From: DASQZT01 sp035638575
GTDB lineage: Bacteria; Acidobacteriota; Terriglobia; Bryobacterales; Bryobacteraceae
Length of the DNA stretch: 64,000 nucleotides
NCBI GenBank assembly: GCA_035638575.1
Contig: DASQZT010000070.1
Span: 8,785 to 72,784, forward strand
Reading direction: 5' to 3'
Made by a program: the position numbers and the translations under genes. Below the pieces are notes generated by a model. It made no database searches, was not told where the DNA came from, and saw nothing but the letters and a program-made list of their open reading frames with translations. Shown here one piece after another: positions 8,983 to 17,045 of this stretch; the first letter of the stretch is position 1, and each line of letters starts with the position of its first letter.

Positions 8983-10254
8983 TCAGCGCGTCATGCCCTG
9001 GAGGAACGCGACCACTGCGTTCTCCACATCCGCTTCGGCCCGCGGAGTAAACGGCGAGGTCGCGGGCTCGTAGCCGCCCTCTTCGAATGCCTTCGCCGTT
9101 GGCAGGTAACCCAGCCAGCCGTTGGTGTAGCCGAAATAAAAAGTGTGGGAGAACGGCGAGCGGCCGCGCACCCGCATGGCGATTTCACAAAACAGCTCGA
9201 CCGGCGCGGACCAGATCAGTGTGTCGTTAATGCGCAGGAACCGCACCGGCAGCCGGACCATCGCGCGCCCTTCGGTCTTCGCATAATTCGGGAGCGACTC
9301 CGGCCAGGCGAGGCCCTCTTTTCGCGGCGTATCGACGATCTTCTCGCCGGTCCAAATGGCGACTTCGGCGGTCGCCGTGCCCATCGACCCGACTGCGGCC
9401 AGAATTCGATCCCCGAGCAGAACGTTGAATTGCGAAAGATGGCCGCTGCGCGGATCGGGATACACGCTGTAGATGGGCGCGATGTTCCCCGCCGCACCGT
9501 TCACGAACAGGACCGTTCCGCCGAGCTTGTTCTCCAGGTACGCAGTGACGGAGCCCGGCGCATCGCCGCTGATCAGCAGGTTCTGGCCGCTCAGCACGGT
9601 TCCGTGCATGGCGTAGTTGGCGATCAGGGCGATCGGGCTCCCGCCGGCGCTCTCGATGCGGATCACACCGATCTGCCGGTCCACCGGCCCGTCGGGATTC
9701 AGGCCGAGCGACACGCGGCCTTCGGGGTCCTTGGCCCGGCGATTGAGGTTGGCCATGGAGAGGCCCTCGGCGAAAGCGATTCTTGCCGGCTCCAGCCTGG
9801 AGCGCGCCGAACGCACTGCGCCGATCAGCGCCTTGGCAACATCGCCGGTGTACTCCCGATCCCATTCGTGGTCCGAGCGGCCGAGCAGGGCCCTATACAT
9901 TCCCGGCTCGCCCACTTCCGGCGCGGAGTGCGTGTGAGTCACGCTCCACCAGAGCTGCTGGGGATCGATGCCGTCCTCCTTTTGAAGTTGGCGCACCACA
10001 TCTTCGTACAAGGCGGGTGAAAACAGGCAGAGATCGCTGGCAATCAAGTAGAACTGCCGGTCGCCGGAATCCATGGCGACGACGCGGTGGTAGATTCTGT
10101 CCTGGACGCCGGTGGAACGGCGCGCCGCGTACCCCATCAGCCATTGCGGTGTTTGCGGGGTGATGTCCACCCGCACGGCCGCGGCGCGGAAGCCGGCGCC
10201 GAAGAGTTCGAGCGAAACCGCCAAGCCGATCGCAAAGAAACGCAGGGCAATCAT
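8983..10254 (-). CDS. Neutral/alkaline ceramidase-like secreted protein
   Basis: A 423-residue exported protein matching the N-terminal catalytic domain of neutral/alkaline non-lysosomal ceramidases (AVRVDITPQTPQWLMGYA, SVTHTHSAPEV, NYAMHGTVLSG, SGDAPGSVTAYLE, FVNGAAGNIAP). The histidines of THTH and MHGT are the expected zinc ligands. True ceramidases are around 650 residues and have an extra C-terminal domain that is missing here, so the substrate may differ; acidobacterial genomes carry many such short paralogues. The ATG at 10254 is chosen over the longer frame because it has a GGAG 9-10 nt upstream and begins a good signal peptide. Confidence 0.75.
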   Translation of the reverse strand: MIALRFFAIGLAVSLELFGAGFRAAAVRVDITPQTPQWLMGYAARRSTGVQDRIYHRVVAMDSGDRQFYLIASDLCLFSPALYEDVVRQLQKEDGIDPQQLWWSVTHTHSAPEVGEPGMYRALLGRSDHEWDREYTGDVAKALIGAVRSARSRLEPARIAFAEGLSMANLNRRAKDPEGRVSLGLNPDGPVDRQIGVIRIESAGGSPIALIANYAMHGTVLSGQNLLISGDAPGSVTAYLENKLGGTVLFVNGAAGNIAPIYSVYPDPRSGHLSQFNVLLGDRILAAVGSMGTATAEVAIWTGEKIVDTPRKEGLAWPESLPNYAKTEGRAMVRLPVRFLRINDTLIWSAPVELFCEIAMRVRGRSPFSHTFYFGYTNGWLGYLPTAKAFEEGGYEPATSPFTPRAEADVENAVVAFLQGMTR

Positions 10255-10359
10255 ACGCGAGAGTCTCCGGGCACGGAGTAGTGTAGCAGGTCGGCGCGTG
10301 CCACAGGCGGCGCGCCCCGGTTGCACCAACTCCATCCCGTGGATTAGCCTGTGAGAGCG

Positions 10360-11514
10360 ATGCGACCGAACCGGCGTCAGCTCTTCGCCACTCTTTTATC
10401 CGCGGCCGCGGCCGGCAAATTGGGCCGTGCCGCGGACGACGCGGTGACCATCCCCGGGAAGCGTCCGATGATCCTGCACAACGACCGCCCCGAGGATCTG
10501 GAAACGCCAGTCCGCTACTTCGATTCGTGGCTCACGCCGATCGACGCCTTTTTCGTGCGCCAGCACATTCCGCGGCCGGCGCCCATCGATCCGGAAGCGT
10601 ACCGGCTCACCGTGAATGGTATGGTGTCGAACCCGCGGCAGTTGTCGCTGGCGGATCTGCGGAAGCTGCCGCAATACACCGTGCCGGCCACCATCGAGTG
10701 CACCGGCAACGGGCGCGGATTTTTCACACCCAAGGTGCCCGGCATCCAGTGGATGCGCGGCGCGATTGGCAACGCCGAGTGGAAGGGGCCGAGAGTCGGC
10801 GACGTATTGAAGCTGGCGGGCCTCGACGCGTCCGCTGCATTTCTGGAGGCCGACGGAGCAGACGCAGGCGTAGCAGCAACTCCCGATTTCGTGCGCTCGC
10901 TCCCCATCCAGAAGGCCATGCACCCGGCCACCATCCTGGCCCTGAGCATGAACGGGCAGGCTCCCGACATTCACGGATTCCCCGTGCGCCTGATCGTCCC
11001 GGGCTGGGACGGCACCAGCTCCGTGAAATGGGTGATCCGAATTTCGGCCGCGGCGCAGCCTAACGGCGGCTTCTTCATGAATCCCGCCTACCGGTTTCCG
11101 AAGTACGCGCTTCCGCCGGGTTCGCCGCCGCGGCCCGGGGAGTTGGAAGTGATCCACGGCATGCCGGTGAAGTCCTGCATCACCGCCCCGGAGGACCAGG
11201 CCAGGTTCGCACCTGGGGCCATTGCGATCCGCGGCTTCGCATGGGCCGGCGAGCAGTCCATCGAGCGCGTCGACGTATCCACCGATGGCGGCAGCCGGTG
11301 GCACGCCGCGGAGCTCTCTTCGCCCAAACTGCCGTTTGCCTGGCGCCTATGGCACTTGGATTGGCGGCCCACCGATCCCGGTTACTACACGATTCTGTCG
11401 CGCGCCACGGATTCGGCCGGCCGCGTACAGCCCATCGTGGCCACATGGAATCCGTCGGGGTACCTGTGGAATGCGATCGATCGCGTCGGAGTGACGGTGG
11501 AGGCGGCGGCATGA
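10360..11514 (+). CDS. Sulfite oxidase/dehydrogenase molybdopterin subunit (SorA/SoxC family)
   Basis: A 384-residue periplasmic oxidoreductase of the sulfite oxidase family. A Tat-like leader (NRRQLFATLLSAAAAG) precedes the molybdopterin domain, where TIECTGNGRGFF supplies the molybdenum-ligating cysteine and PGWDGTSSVKWV the cofactor-binding segment. The C-terminal third is the Mo-co dimerisation domain. It probably oxidises sulfite, or a similar substrate, to reduce the cytochrome c encoded by the next gene, whose ATG overlaps this stop (ATGA). Start: the GTG at 10351 is a possible alternative; the ATG keeps the twin-arginine near the N-terminus. Confidence 0.82.
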   Translation: MRPNRRQLFATLLSAAAAGKLGRAADDAVTIPGKRPMILHNDRPEDLETPVRYFDSWLTPIDAFFVRQHIPRPAPIDPEAYRLTVNGMVSNPRQLSLADLRKLPQYTVPATIECTGNGRGFFTPKVPGIQWMRGAIGNAEWKGPRVGDVLKLAGLDASAAFLEADGADAGVAATPDFVRSLPIQKAMHPATILALSMNGQAPDIHGFPVRLIVPGWDGTSSVKWVIRISAAAQPNGGFFMNPAYRFPKYALPPGSPPRPGELEVIHGMPVKSCITAPEDQARFAPGAIAIRGFAWAGEQSIERVDVSTDGGSRWHAAELSSPKLPFAWRLWHLDWRPTDPGYYTILSRATDSAGRVQPIVATWNPSGYLWNAIDRVGVTVEAAA

Positions 11515-11822
11515 CGGCCCGGACGTTATGGCTCGCGTGCGCGCTTTCGGCGCCGGTGGCGGCCGCGGACCAGGCAGTGCTCGACCGCGGGCAGAAGGAG
11601 GAGGCCCGCAGTTGCCTCCCGTGCCATAGCCTGCGCCTGGTCCATTCGCAGCGCTTGTCGCGCGCCACGTGGAACAAGGAGCTGGACAAGATGGCCGGCT
11701 GGGGCGCGAAGATCCAGGACCGCGACGCGCTCCTGGAGTATCTGGCGGCCAATTTCGGCGACGACAAGCCCGCCGCGGCGCCGGCCTTATCGGGAGACGG
11801 GTCCGGCGGCAAGAAACCGTAA
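11511..11822 (+). CDS. Small monohaem cytochrome c, SorB-like
   Basis: A 103-residue exported protein: signal peptide (LWLACALSAPVAAA), then a single haem-binding CLPCH motif near residue 36 and a methionine in LDKMAGWG that could be the sixth ligand. Directly coupled to the molybdopterin subunit by an ATGA overlap, it is the likely electron acceptor, as SorB is for SorA. The proline/alanine-rich C-terminal tail is disordered. The assignment as partner comes from the gene fusion-like spacing; the haem motif itself is certain. Confidence 0.8.
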   Translation: MTARTLWLACALSAPVAAADQAVLDRGQKEEARSCLPCHSLRLVHSQRLSRATWNKELDKMAGWGAKIQDRDALLEYLAANFGDDKPAAAPALSGDGSGGKKP

Positions 11823-11840
11823 CAGCGGGGCTCGGTTCAG

Positions 11841-11905
11841 TCGCACCTCAGAGCCGGCAGCGGATCGATCCGCGCCGCCCTTCGCGCCAGCGAACGCCCA
11901 CCACA
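11841..11905 (-). pseudogene. Remnant of a MacB/ADOP-type permease C-terminus
   Basis: Reading the minus strand gives SLARRAARIDPLPALRCD, which matches the usual last residues of MacB-type permeases (ARRAARIDP-x-ALR). Nothing upstream continues the gene. Together with the PadR remnant immediately beside it on the same strand, it looks like the trace of a PadR-regulated acidobacterial duplicated orphan permease (ADOP) locus whose body has been deleted. The match is short, so confidence is moderate. Confidence 0.45.
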
Positions 11906-11929
11906 TCCGGAGCAGCGCGGAGTTCCCGC

Positions 11930-12197
11930 CTACGCGTGCTTGAGCGCGCGAAACAGGCGTTTGGCCCGCGCGCGCTCCACCAGTTTCTCCATGCGGACCG
12001 CCTCCGCCACCGCGACCTCGCGCCCGGTATCCGTCAGCCGGTAATACTGCCGGCGCACCTCCACGATCAGCCCCTTCTGCCAGCAGCCGCTAGATGATGC
12101 CGTAGAGCGTCCCCGTGCTGAGTTGGACCTCTCCGCCGGTCTGCCCGGCGACCTCCTTCAGAATCGCGTAGCCGTGCTTGTCGCCGGCCCCGTTTTG
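11930..12197 (-). pseudogene. Decayed PadR-family regulator
   Basis: On the minus strand the frame reads GDKHGYAILKEVAGQ, then GGEVQLSTGTLYGII, then an in-frame TAG (12090-12092), RLLAEG, and after a one-base insertion in a G4 run (12071-12074) LIVEVRRQYYRLTDTGREVA, ending RLFRALKHA and TAG at 11930. This is the PadR winged helix almost from end to end, carrying one nonsense codon and one frameshift within 20 bases, and the first helix is missing. It is therefore not expected to make a regulator. Its closeness to the permease remnant fits the common PadR-ADOP gene pair. Confidence 0.8.
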
Positions 12198-12270
12198 CCG
12201 CCATCTTTAGAGCCGGGGTTTTCCAACCCGCGGGCCCAGTGGTGATACTATGGGGGGCTAATCCATCCTT

Positions 12271-13815
12271 ATGGACCACATCCTGTCGATTGTCCTGTTC
12301 ACCCCGCTGGCCGGCCTCGTGGTGCTTCTCTTCATTCCCTCGGCGAATGCGCGAGCCATCAAGCTGTGGGCCAATGCGGTAGCAATCCTGGGCTTTTTGG
12401 CGTCGCTGCCGCTGGTCTTCCTGTTCGACCGCACCAAGGATTTCCAGTTCCAGGAACAGGCTTCGTGGATTCCCACCCTGGGCGCTACTTATCACATCGG
12501 CATCGACGGGCTGGGCCTGCTGCTGGTGATGCTGACCACCGTCATCGGCGTCATCGCCATTCTCTCCAGTTGGAACGCCATCCAGAACCGGCTCAAGGAA
12601 TATTACGCTTTCTTCCTGCTGTTGCAGACGGCCATGCTGGGCGTCTTCATGGCGCTCGATTTCCTGCTGTTCTTCGTTTTCTGGGAAACCGTGCTGGTGC
12701 CCATGTACTTCATCATCGCCATCTGGGGCGGCGAGCGGCGCGTGTACGCGGCCATCAAGTTCATGGTGTACACCCTGATCGGCAGTGTCCTGATGCTGCT
12801 CGGCATCCTGACCCTCTACTACCAGCACTTCGCGCAATTCCAGACCTACAGCTTCGACATCACCGAGCTGATGCGCACGCAGGTCTCCCCGGCCGTCCAG
12901 TGGTGGGTCTTCTGGGCATTCTTCGTGGGCTTCGCCGTAAAGGTGCCCATGTTTCCGTTCCACACCTGGCTGCCCGACGCGCACACCGAGGCGCCTACCG
13001 CGGGCTCCGTGGTGCTGGCCAGCGTTCTGCTGAAAATGGGGACATACGGCTTCCTGCGCTTCTCGCTGCCGCTGCTGCCCGATTCGGCGAAGAACCCGGC
13101 AATCATCAGTATCGTGTCGATGCTTTCGATCATCGCGATCGTCTACGGCGCCCTCGCCTGCCTCATGCAGAAGGACTGGAAGAAGCTGGTGGCCTACTCC
13201 TCGGTGAGCCACCTGGGCTTCTGCACGCTGGGGATCTTCGCGCTGAACCCCGCCGGGATTTCGGGCTCGATCATCCAGCAGATCAATCACGGCATCTCCA
13301 CCGGCATGCTCTTCCTCATCGTGGGCGTGGTGTACGAGCGGCGCCACACCCGCCAGATCGCCGATTACGGCGGACTGCTCCGCGTGATGCCGGTGTTCAC
13401 CATGGTGTTCGGCCTGGCGGCGCTCAGCTCCATGGGCATGCCGCCGCTCAACGGATTCATCGGCGAGATCACGATTCTGGCGGGCGCCTACCGCATGTCC
13501 TTCAACTGGGCCTTCTGGGCCGTCGTGGGCATCGCGCTGGGCGCAGCGTATCTCCTCTGGCTGTTCCAGCGCACTATGCTGGGCGAGGTGAACGAGAAGA
13601 ACCGGACGTTGAAGGATCTCTCCTGGCGGGAAATTGCGTATTTCACGCCGCTGGTGGTGTGGGCCTTCTGGATCGGCCTGAACCCCCAGCCCTATTTCCG
13701 CGTGCTGGACCGCACCGTGGCGACCATCGTGGAGCGCGTGCGCCCCGGCTACTACGCCGAACAGCACCTGCCCAATCCGCTCGAAGCCGGAACGCCCACG
13801 GCTGCGCTCCGGTAG
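12271..13815 (+). CDS. nuoM: NADH-quinone oxidoreductase subunit M (orphan NuoM)
   Basis: A 514-residue antiporter-like membrane subunit of complex I, with about 14 transmembrane segments. Key charged residues are present: the glutamate in FFVFWETVLVPMYF and the lysine in GFAVKVPMFPFHTWLPDAHTEAP, the proton-channel pair of NuoM. YERRHTRQIADYGG and MPPLNGFIGE are also NuoM-like. No other nuo gene flanks it: the PadR pseudogene lies upstream and an ABC exporter gene converges downstream. It may serve a complex I whose other genes are elsewhere, or be a spare copy. No strong ribosome site precedes the ATG. Confidence 0.92.
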   Translation: MDHILSIVLFTPLAGLVVLLFIPSANARAIKLWANAVAILGFLASLPLVFLFDRTKDFQFQEQASWIPTLGATYHIGIDGLGLLLVMLTTVIGVIAILSSWNAIQNRLKEYYAFFLLLQTAMLGVFMALDFLLFFVFWETVLVPMYFIIAIWGGERRVYAAIKFMVYTLIGSVLMLLGILTLYYQHFAQFQTYSFDITELMRTQVSPAVQWWVFWAFFVGFAVKVPMFPFHTWLPDAHTEAPTAGSVVLASVLLKMGTYGFLRFSLPLLPDSAKNPAIISIVSMLSIIAIVYGALACLMQKDWKKLVAYSSVSHLGFCTLGIFALNPAGISGSIIQQINHGISTGMLFLIVGVVYERRHTRQIADYGGLLRVMPVFTMVFGLAALSSMGMPPLNGFIGEITILAGAYRMSFNWAFWAVVGIALGAAYLLWLFQRTMLGEVNEKNRTLKDLSWREIAYFTPLVVWAFWIGLNPQPYFRVLDRTVATIVERVRPGYYAEQHLPNPLEAGTPTAALR

Positions 13816-15654
13816 TCAGCGGTAACCCGCGGCCTGCAATTCGAACAGCTCGGCGTAGTGGCCGCGCACGGCCAGCAGTTCCTGATGAGTGCCCTGCTCC
13901 TGGATCTCGCCCTTGGCCAGCACCAGAATCCGGTCGGCCATGCGGACCGTGGAAAAGCGGTGCGAGATCAGCACGGCCATGCGCCCGCGCATGAGGTCGG
14001 CGAAGCGGAGGAACACTTCGTATTCCGCGCGGGCGTCCAGCGTGGCGGTGGGCTCGTCGAGGATCAACAACTGGGCGTTCCGCATGTAAGCGCGGGCCAG
14101 GGCGAACTTCTGCCACTCGCCGCCGGAGAGATCCACGCCGTTGTCGAAGCGGCGCCCGACCATCTGGTCGTAGCCGGCGGGCAGGCGGTCGATCACGCCC
14201 TTGGCCAGGCTCTTGTAAGCGGCTGTCTCGATCCCCTGCTGATCGGAGAGCGCTTCGACCTTGCCGAATCCGATGTTCTCGCGGACCAGCGCGTCGTAGC
14301 GCATGTAGTCCTGAAAGATCACGCCGATCTCGCGGCGAAGGTCTTCCACGTCGTACTCGCGCAGGTCGACGCCATCCAGCAGGATCTGCCCTTCGGTGGG
14401 ATCGTAGAGCCGGGCCAGCAGCTTCACGAGCGTGGTCTTGCCCGCGCCGTTCTCGCCGATGAGCGCCACCTTTTCGCCGGCGTGCAACCGGAAATTGACG
14501 TCGCGCACCACCGCGCGCGTGGAGCCGGGATAGGAGAACGCGACGTGGCGGAATTCGAATCCGTCGCGGATGGGACGCGGCGCCGGAAGCGCGCCGGGCA
14601 GGGAGTGGATGGTGGGCTCGATGTCGAGGAAGTCGAACAGGTCTTTGAGGAACATCGCCTCCTCGGTAATGTCCGTGAAGCTGGAGAGGATCCGCTCGAT
14701 GTAGGAGCGCGAGCGGGTGAACGCGCCGGTGAGGAAGGTGAAGGTGCCCACCGAAATGGCGCCGCCCAGGGTGCGCGCCAGCACCACCACGTACGCGCCG
14801 TAATATCCGCCGGTGGAAATCAGGTTCAGAGCGGAGCCGGCGATGGCGCGGCGAGTGGAGAGGCCCTTGTTCTCGGCATCGATGGCATCGGCCAGCCCAC
14901 GATAGCGGTCGGTGAGGTAGGGTCCCAGTCCGAAGATTTTGACCTCCTTGGCGCTCTGCGCGCTGGCCCCCAGCAGCCGCAGGTAGTCGAGCTGGCGGCG
15001 CTGCGGCGTGCGGCGGAAGAGAGCCGAGTAGGCCAGCCTGCTGTAGTGCGTCTCGCCGAGAAAGGCGGGAATCACCGCGGCAACCAGCAGCACCATGAGC
15101 CACGGCGAGAACACCAGCAGGCCGGTCGAAAGCGTGATGAGGCTCAGGGTGTCCTGGCCCACGCTGAGCAAGGCCGCCAGCAAGCCGAGGCGGCCCGTGG
15201 TTTGGCGGCGGGCGCGCTCCAGCTTGTCGTAGAACACCGGGTCTTCAAACGACGCCAGGTCCAGCGCGGTGGCGTGCTGCATCAGCCGGACACTCACACG
15301 GTTGGTGAAGCGGTCGCCCAGGACGCTGTCGCACAGCGTCTTGGCGCGGCCCAGAAAATCACTGGCAACCGCGAGGGCGAACTCCAGCGCCACCAGTTTC
15401 CAGATTCCCGCCGCGGGGGGCGCACCGGCGCGATGGGAGATCCGCGCCACCACGCCGTCGAGGATGAGCTTCGCCACCCACAGGGTCGCCAGCGGCAATA
15501 AGGCCCAGACAAGCCTCAACAGCACGGTGGCGAGGACCAGCGGAGGGCTGGTCTCCCACACCAGCGCCAGCAGCGGGCGGACGTGCCGCAGGGACGCGAA
15601 GCGCGCCTGCCAGGTCAGTTCCTCCGCCGGGCGTCTGGGAGGATGGGGAGACAT
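13816..15654 (-). CDS. ABC exporter, fused permease and ATPase (MsbA-like)
   Basis: A 612-residue half transporter. Six transmembrane helices occupy about residues 30-330, followed by a nucleotide-binding domain with Walker A GENGAGKTT, a Q-loop IFQDYMRYDALV, signature LSGGEWQKFALARA, Walker B LLILDEPTATLDA and switch histidine LISHRFSTV. It would act as a homodimer exporting a lipid, peptide or drug. The ATG at 15654 has no ribosome site but a TACACT hexamer ends 6 nt upstream, so the transcript may be leaderless. It is divergent from the radical SAM gene 100 bp away, which is the only contextual hint about substrate. Confidence 0.88.
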   Translation of the reverse strand: MSPHPPRRPAEELTWQARFASLRHVRPLLALVWETSPPLVLATVLLRLVWALLPLATLWVAKLILDGVVARISHRAGAPPAAGIWKLVALEFALAVASDFLGRAKTLCDSVLGDRFTNRVSVRLMQHATALDLASFEDPVFYDKLERARRQTTGRLGLLAALLSVGQDTLSLITLSTGLLVFSPWLMVLLVAAVIPAFLGETHYSRLAYSALFRRTPQRRQLDYLRLLGASAQSAKEVKIFGLGPYLTDRYRGLADAIDAENKGLSTRRAIAGSALNLISTGGYYGAYVVVLARTLGGAISVGTFTFLTGAFTRSRSYIERILSSFTDITEEAMFLKDLFDFLDIEPTIHSLPGALPAPRPIRDGFEFRHVAFSYPGSTRAVVRDVNFRLHAGEKVALIGENGAGKTTLVKLLARLYDPTEGQILLDGVDLREYDVEDLRREIGVIFQDYMRYDALVRENIGFGKVEALSDQQGIETAAYKSLAKGVIDRLPAGYDQMVGRRFDNGVDLSGGEWQKFALARAYMRNAQLLILDEPTATLDARAEYEVFLRFADLMRGRMAVLISHRFSTVRMADRILVLAKGEIQEQGTHQELLAVRGHYAELFELQAAGYR

Positions 15655-15660
15655 ACAGGT

Positions 15661-15666
15661 AGTGTA
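15661..15666 (-). promoter_or_regulatory. Putative -10 box of the ABC exporter gene (leaderless start)
   Basis: The minus strand reads TACACT, then six bases, then the ATG at 15654. A -10 element at this distance puts the transcription start on or next to the start codon, and no Shine-Dalgarno sequence is present. No convincing -35 is visible. Confidence 0.4.
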
Positions 15667-15754
15667 TGCGATGCGGCGTCGATTGAGATGGACCGCTGTA
15701 CCGCGGCGCACGCGCCGGTTAGTGTGATATAGTGGCGGGCGAGTTGCTTGTATC

Positions 15755-17044
15755 TTGCCAAAACTCCTGCTCATTACCGCCTCTTCGCCGGAAATCCGGA
15801 AAACGAGGCGGACACGGGTTCTCAACTTTCAGCAGATCACGATGCCCTATCTGGCCTCCAGAGTTCCTCGGAACTGGGATGTTACTCACGTCGATGAAGA
15901 GGCCGAAGACATAGACTGGAACATCGACGCGGACCTGGTTGGAATTACGTTTCACACGCCCAGCGCTTTTCATGCCTATGACATTGCCGCGCGCTTCAGG
16001 TCGCGGGGAATATGTGTCGTGATGGGTGGTCCGCATGTAACCCTGCTGCCCGAAGAGGCCGGCCGATACGCCGATGTGATATTCATCGGAGAAGCGGAAG
16101 GTGTGTGGGAAGAATTCCTGGAGAGCTTTGAAGCGGGATCTTATCCTTGCGTGTATCGACAAACCACCGTGCCGTCTATGGAGCACGGTCCCAGCGCACG
16201 CCAGGAATTATTCCACAGGCGCGACCATACCGCTGGGGTTCTGTTTGCGACTCGCGGATGTCCCAACCAATGCGACTTCTGCACGATCGCCGTGATGTAT
16301 TCCCATAAGTTTCGTCAGAGGCCCGTAGCCGACGTGGCGGCGGAATATGCCTCTTTCCAGGGAAACGTAATTATCTTTTGGGACGATAACATCGCGGGCG
16401 ACATGCAGTATGCAAAGGCGTTGTTTCGCGCCATCGCTCCCTATCGAAAGTGGTGGAGCAGCCAGGCGAGTATTCACGCCGGCGGCGACGACGAATTTCT
16501 GGAAGCCGCCGCCCGCAGCGGATGTAAGCAGTTGTTCCTGGGGTTGGAGTCCATCTCCCGGCAGAGCATGGCTGAAGTGAATAAGCGGTTCAACCGGCCG
16601 GACGAGTATTTGCGAATTATCGAGCGCATCCATTCGCATGGGATTGCCGTTCAGGCCGGGATTGTTTTTGGATTCGATCACGATGCGCCCGGGATATTTC
16701 GGGAAACCATCGAGTTCCTGGAGAGCGCGGCAGTGCAGAATGCGACTTTTAACATACTGACGCCATTCCCAGGCACGCCGCTGTTTCGAAGAATGGAAGC
16801 CGAAGGCCGTATCTTGACGCGGGACTGGCGCAAGTATAACAGTCGCGACGACGTTGTTTATCAACCAATGCGGATGACCGCGGCGGAACTGTTAGCCGGT
16901 TTTCGGTATGCGAATGAGCGTTTCTATTCTCTCTCCAGCACGGCAAGACGGCTATCACGCTCACCGGTGCAATTATGGTGGACGCTGCCGCTGAACCTGG
17001 CCTACGGTTATCGATGGCGAAGGACTGCGCAGGCCACGGCCTGA
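15755..17044 (+). CDS. B12-binding domain radical SAM protein
   Basis: A 429-residue enzyme. The first 150 residues form a cobalamin-binding Rossmann domain (ADLVGITFHTPSAFHAYDIA, VVMGGPHVTLLPEEA, FIGEAEGVWEEFL). The radical SAM core has the cluster motif CPNQCDFC (CxxxCxxC) and the strands FWDDNIAG, QLFLGLES and QAGIVFGFDHD. B12 radical SAM enzymes usually methylate unactivated carbon or phosphorus or rearrange skeletons; the hopanoid enzymes HpnJ and HpnR share this architecture, but I cannot name the substrate. It starts with TTG. Base composition is visibly lower in GC than its neighbours, suggesting transfer. Confidence 0.85.
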   Translation: MPKLLLITASSPEIRKTRRTRVLNFQQITMPYLASRVPRNWDVTHVDEEAEDIDWNIDADLVGITFHTPSAFHAYDIAARFRSRGICVVMGGPHVTLLPEEAGRYADVIFIGEAEGVWEEFLESFEAGSYPCVYRQTTVPSMEHGPSARQELFHRRDHTAGVLFATRGCPNQCDFCTIAVMYSHKFRQRPVADVAAEYASFQGNVIIFWDDNIAGDMQYAKALFRAIAPYRKWWSSQASIHAGGDDEFLEAAARSGCKQLFLGLESISRQSMAEVNKRFNRPDEYLRIIERIHSHGIAVQAGIVFGFDHDAPGIFRETIEFLESAAVQNATFNILTPFPGTPLFRRMEAEGRILTRDWRKYNSRDDVVYQPMRMTAAELLAGFRYANERFYSLSSTARRLSRSPVQLWWTLPLNLAYGYRWRRTAQATA

Positions 17045-17045
17045 C

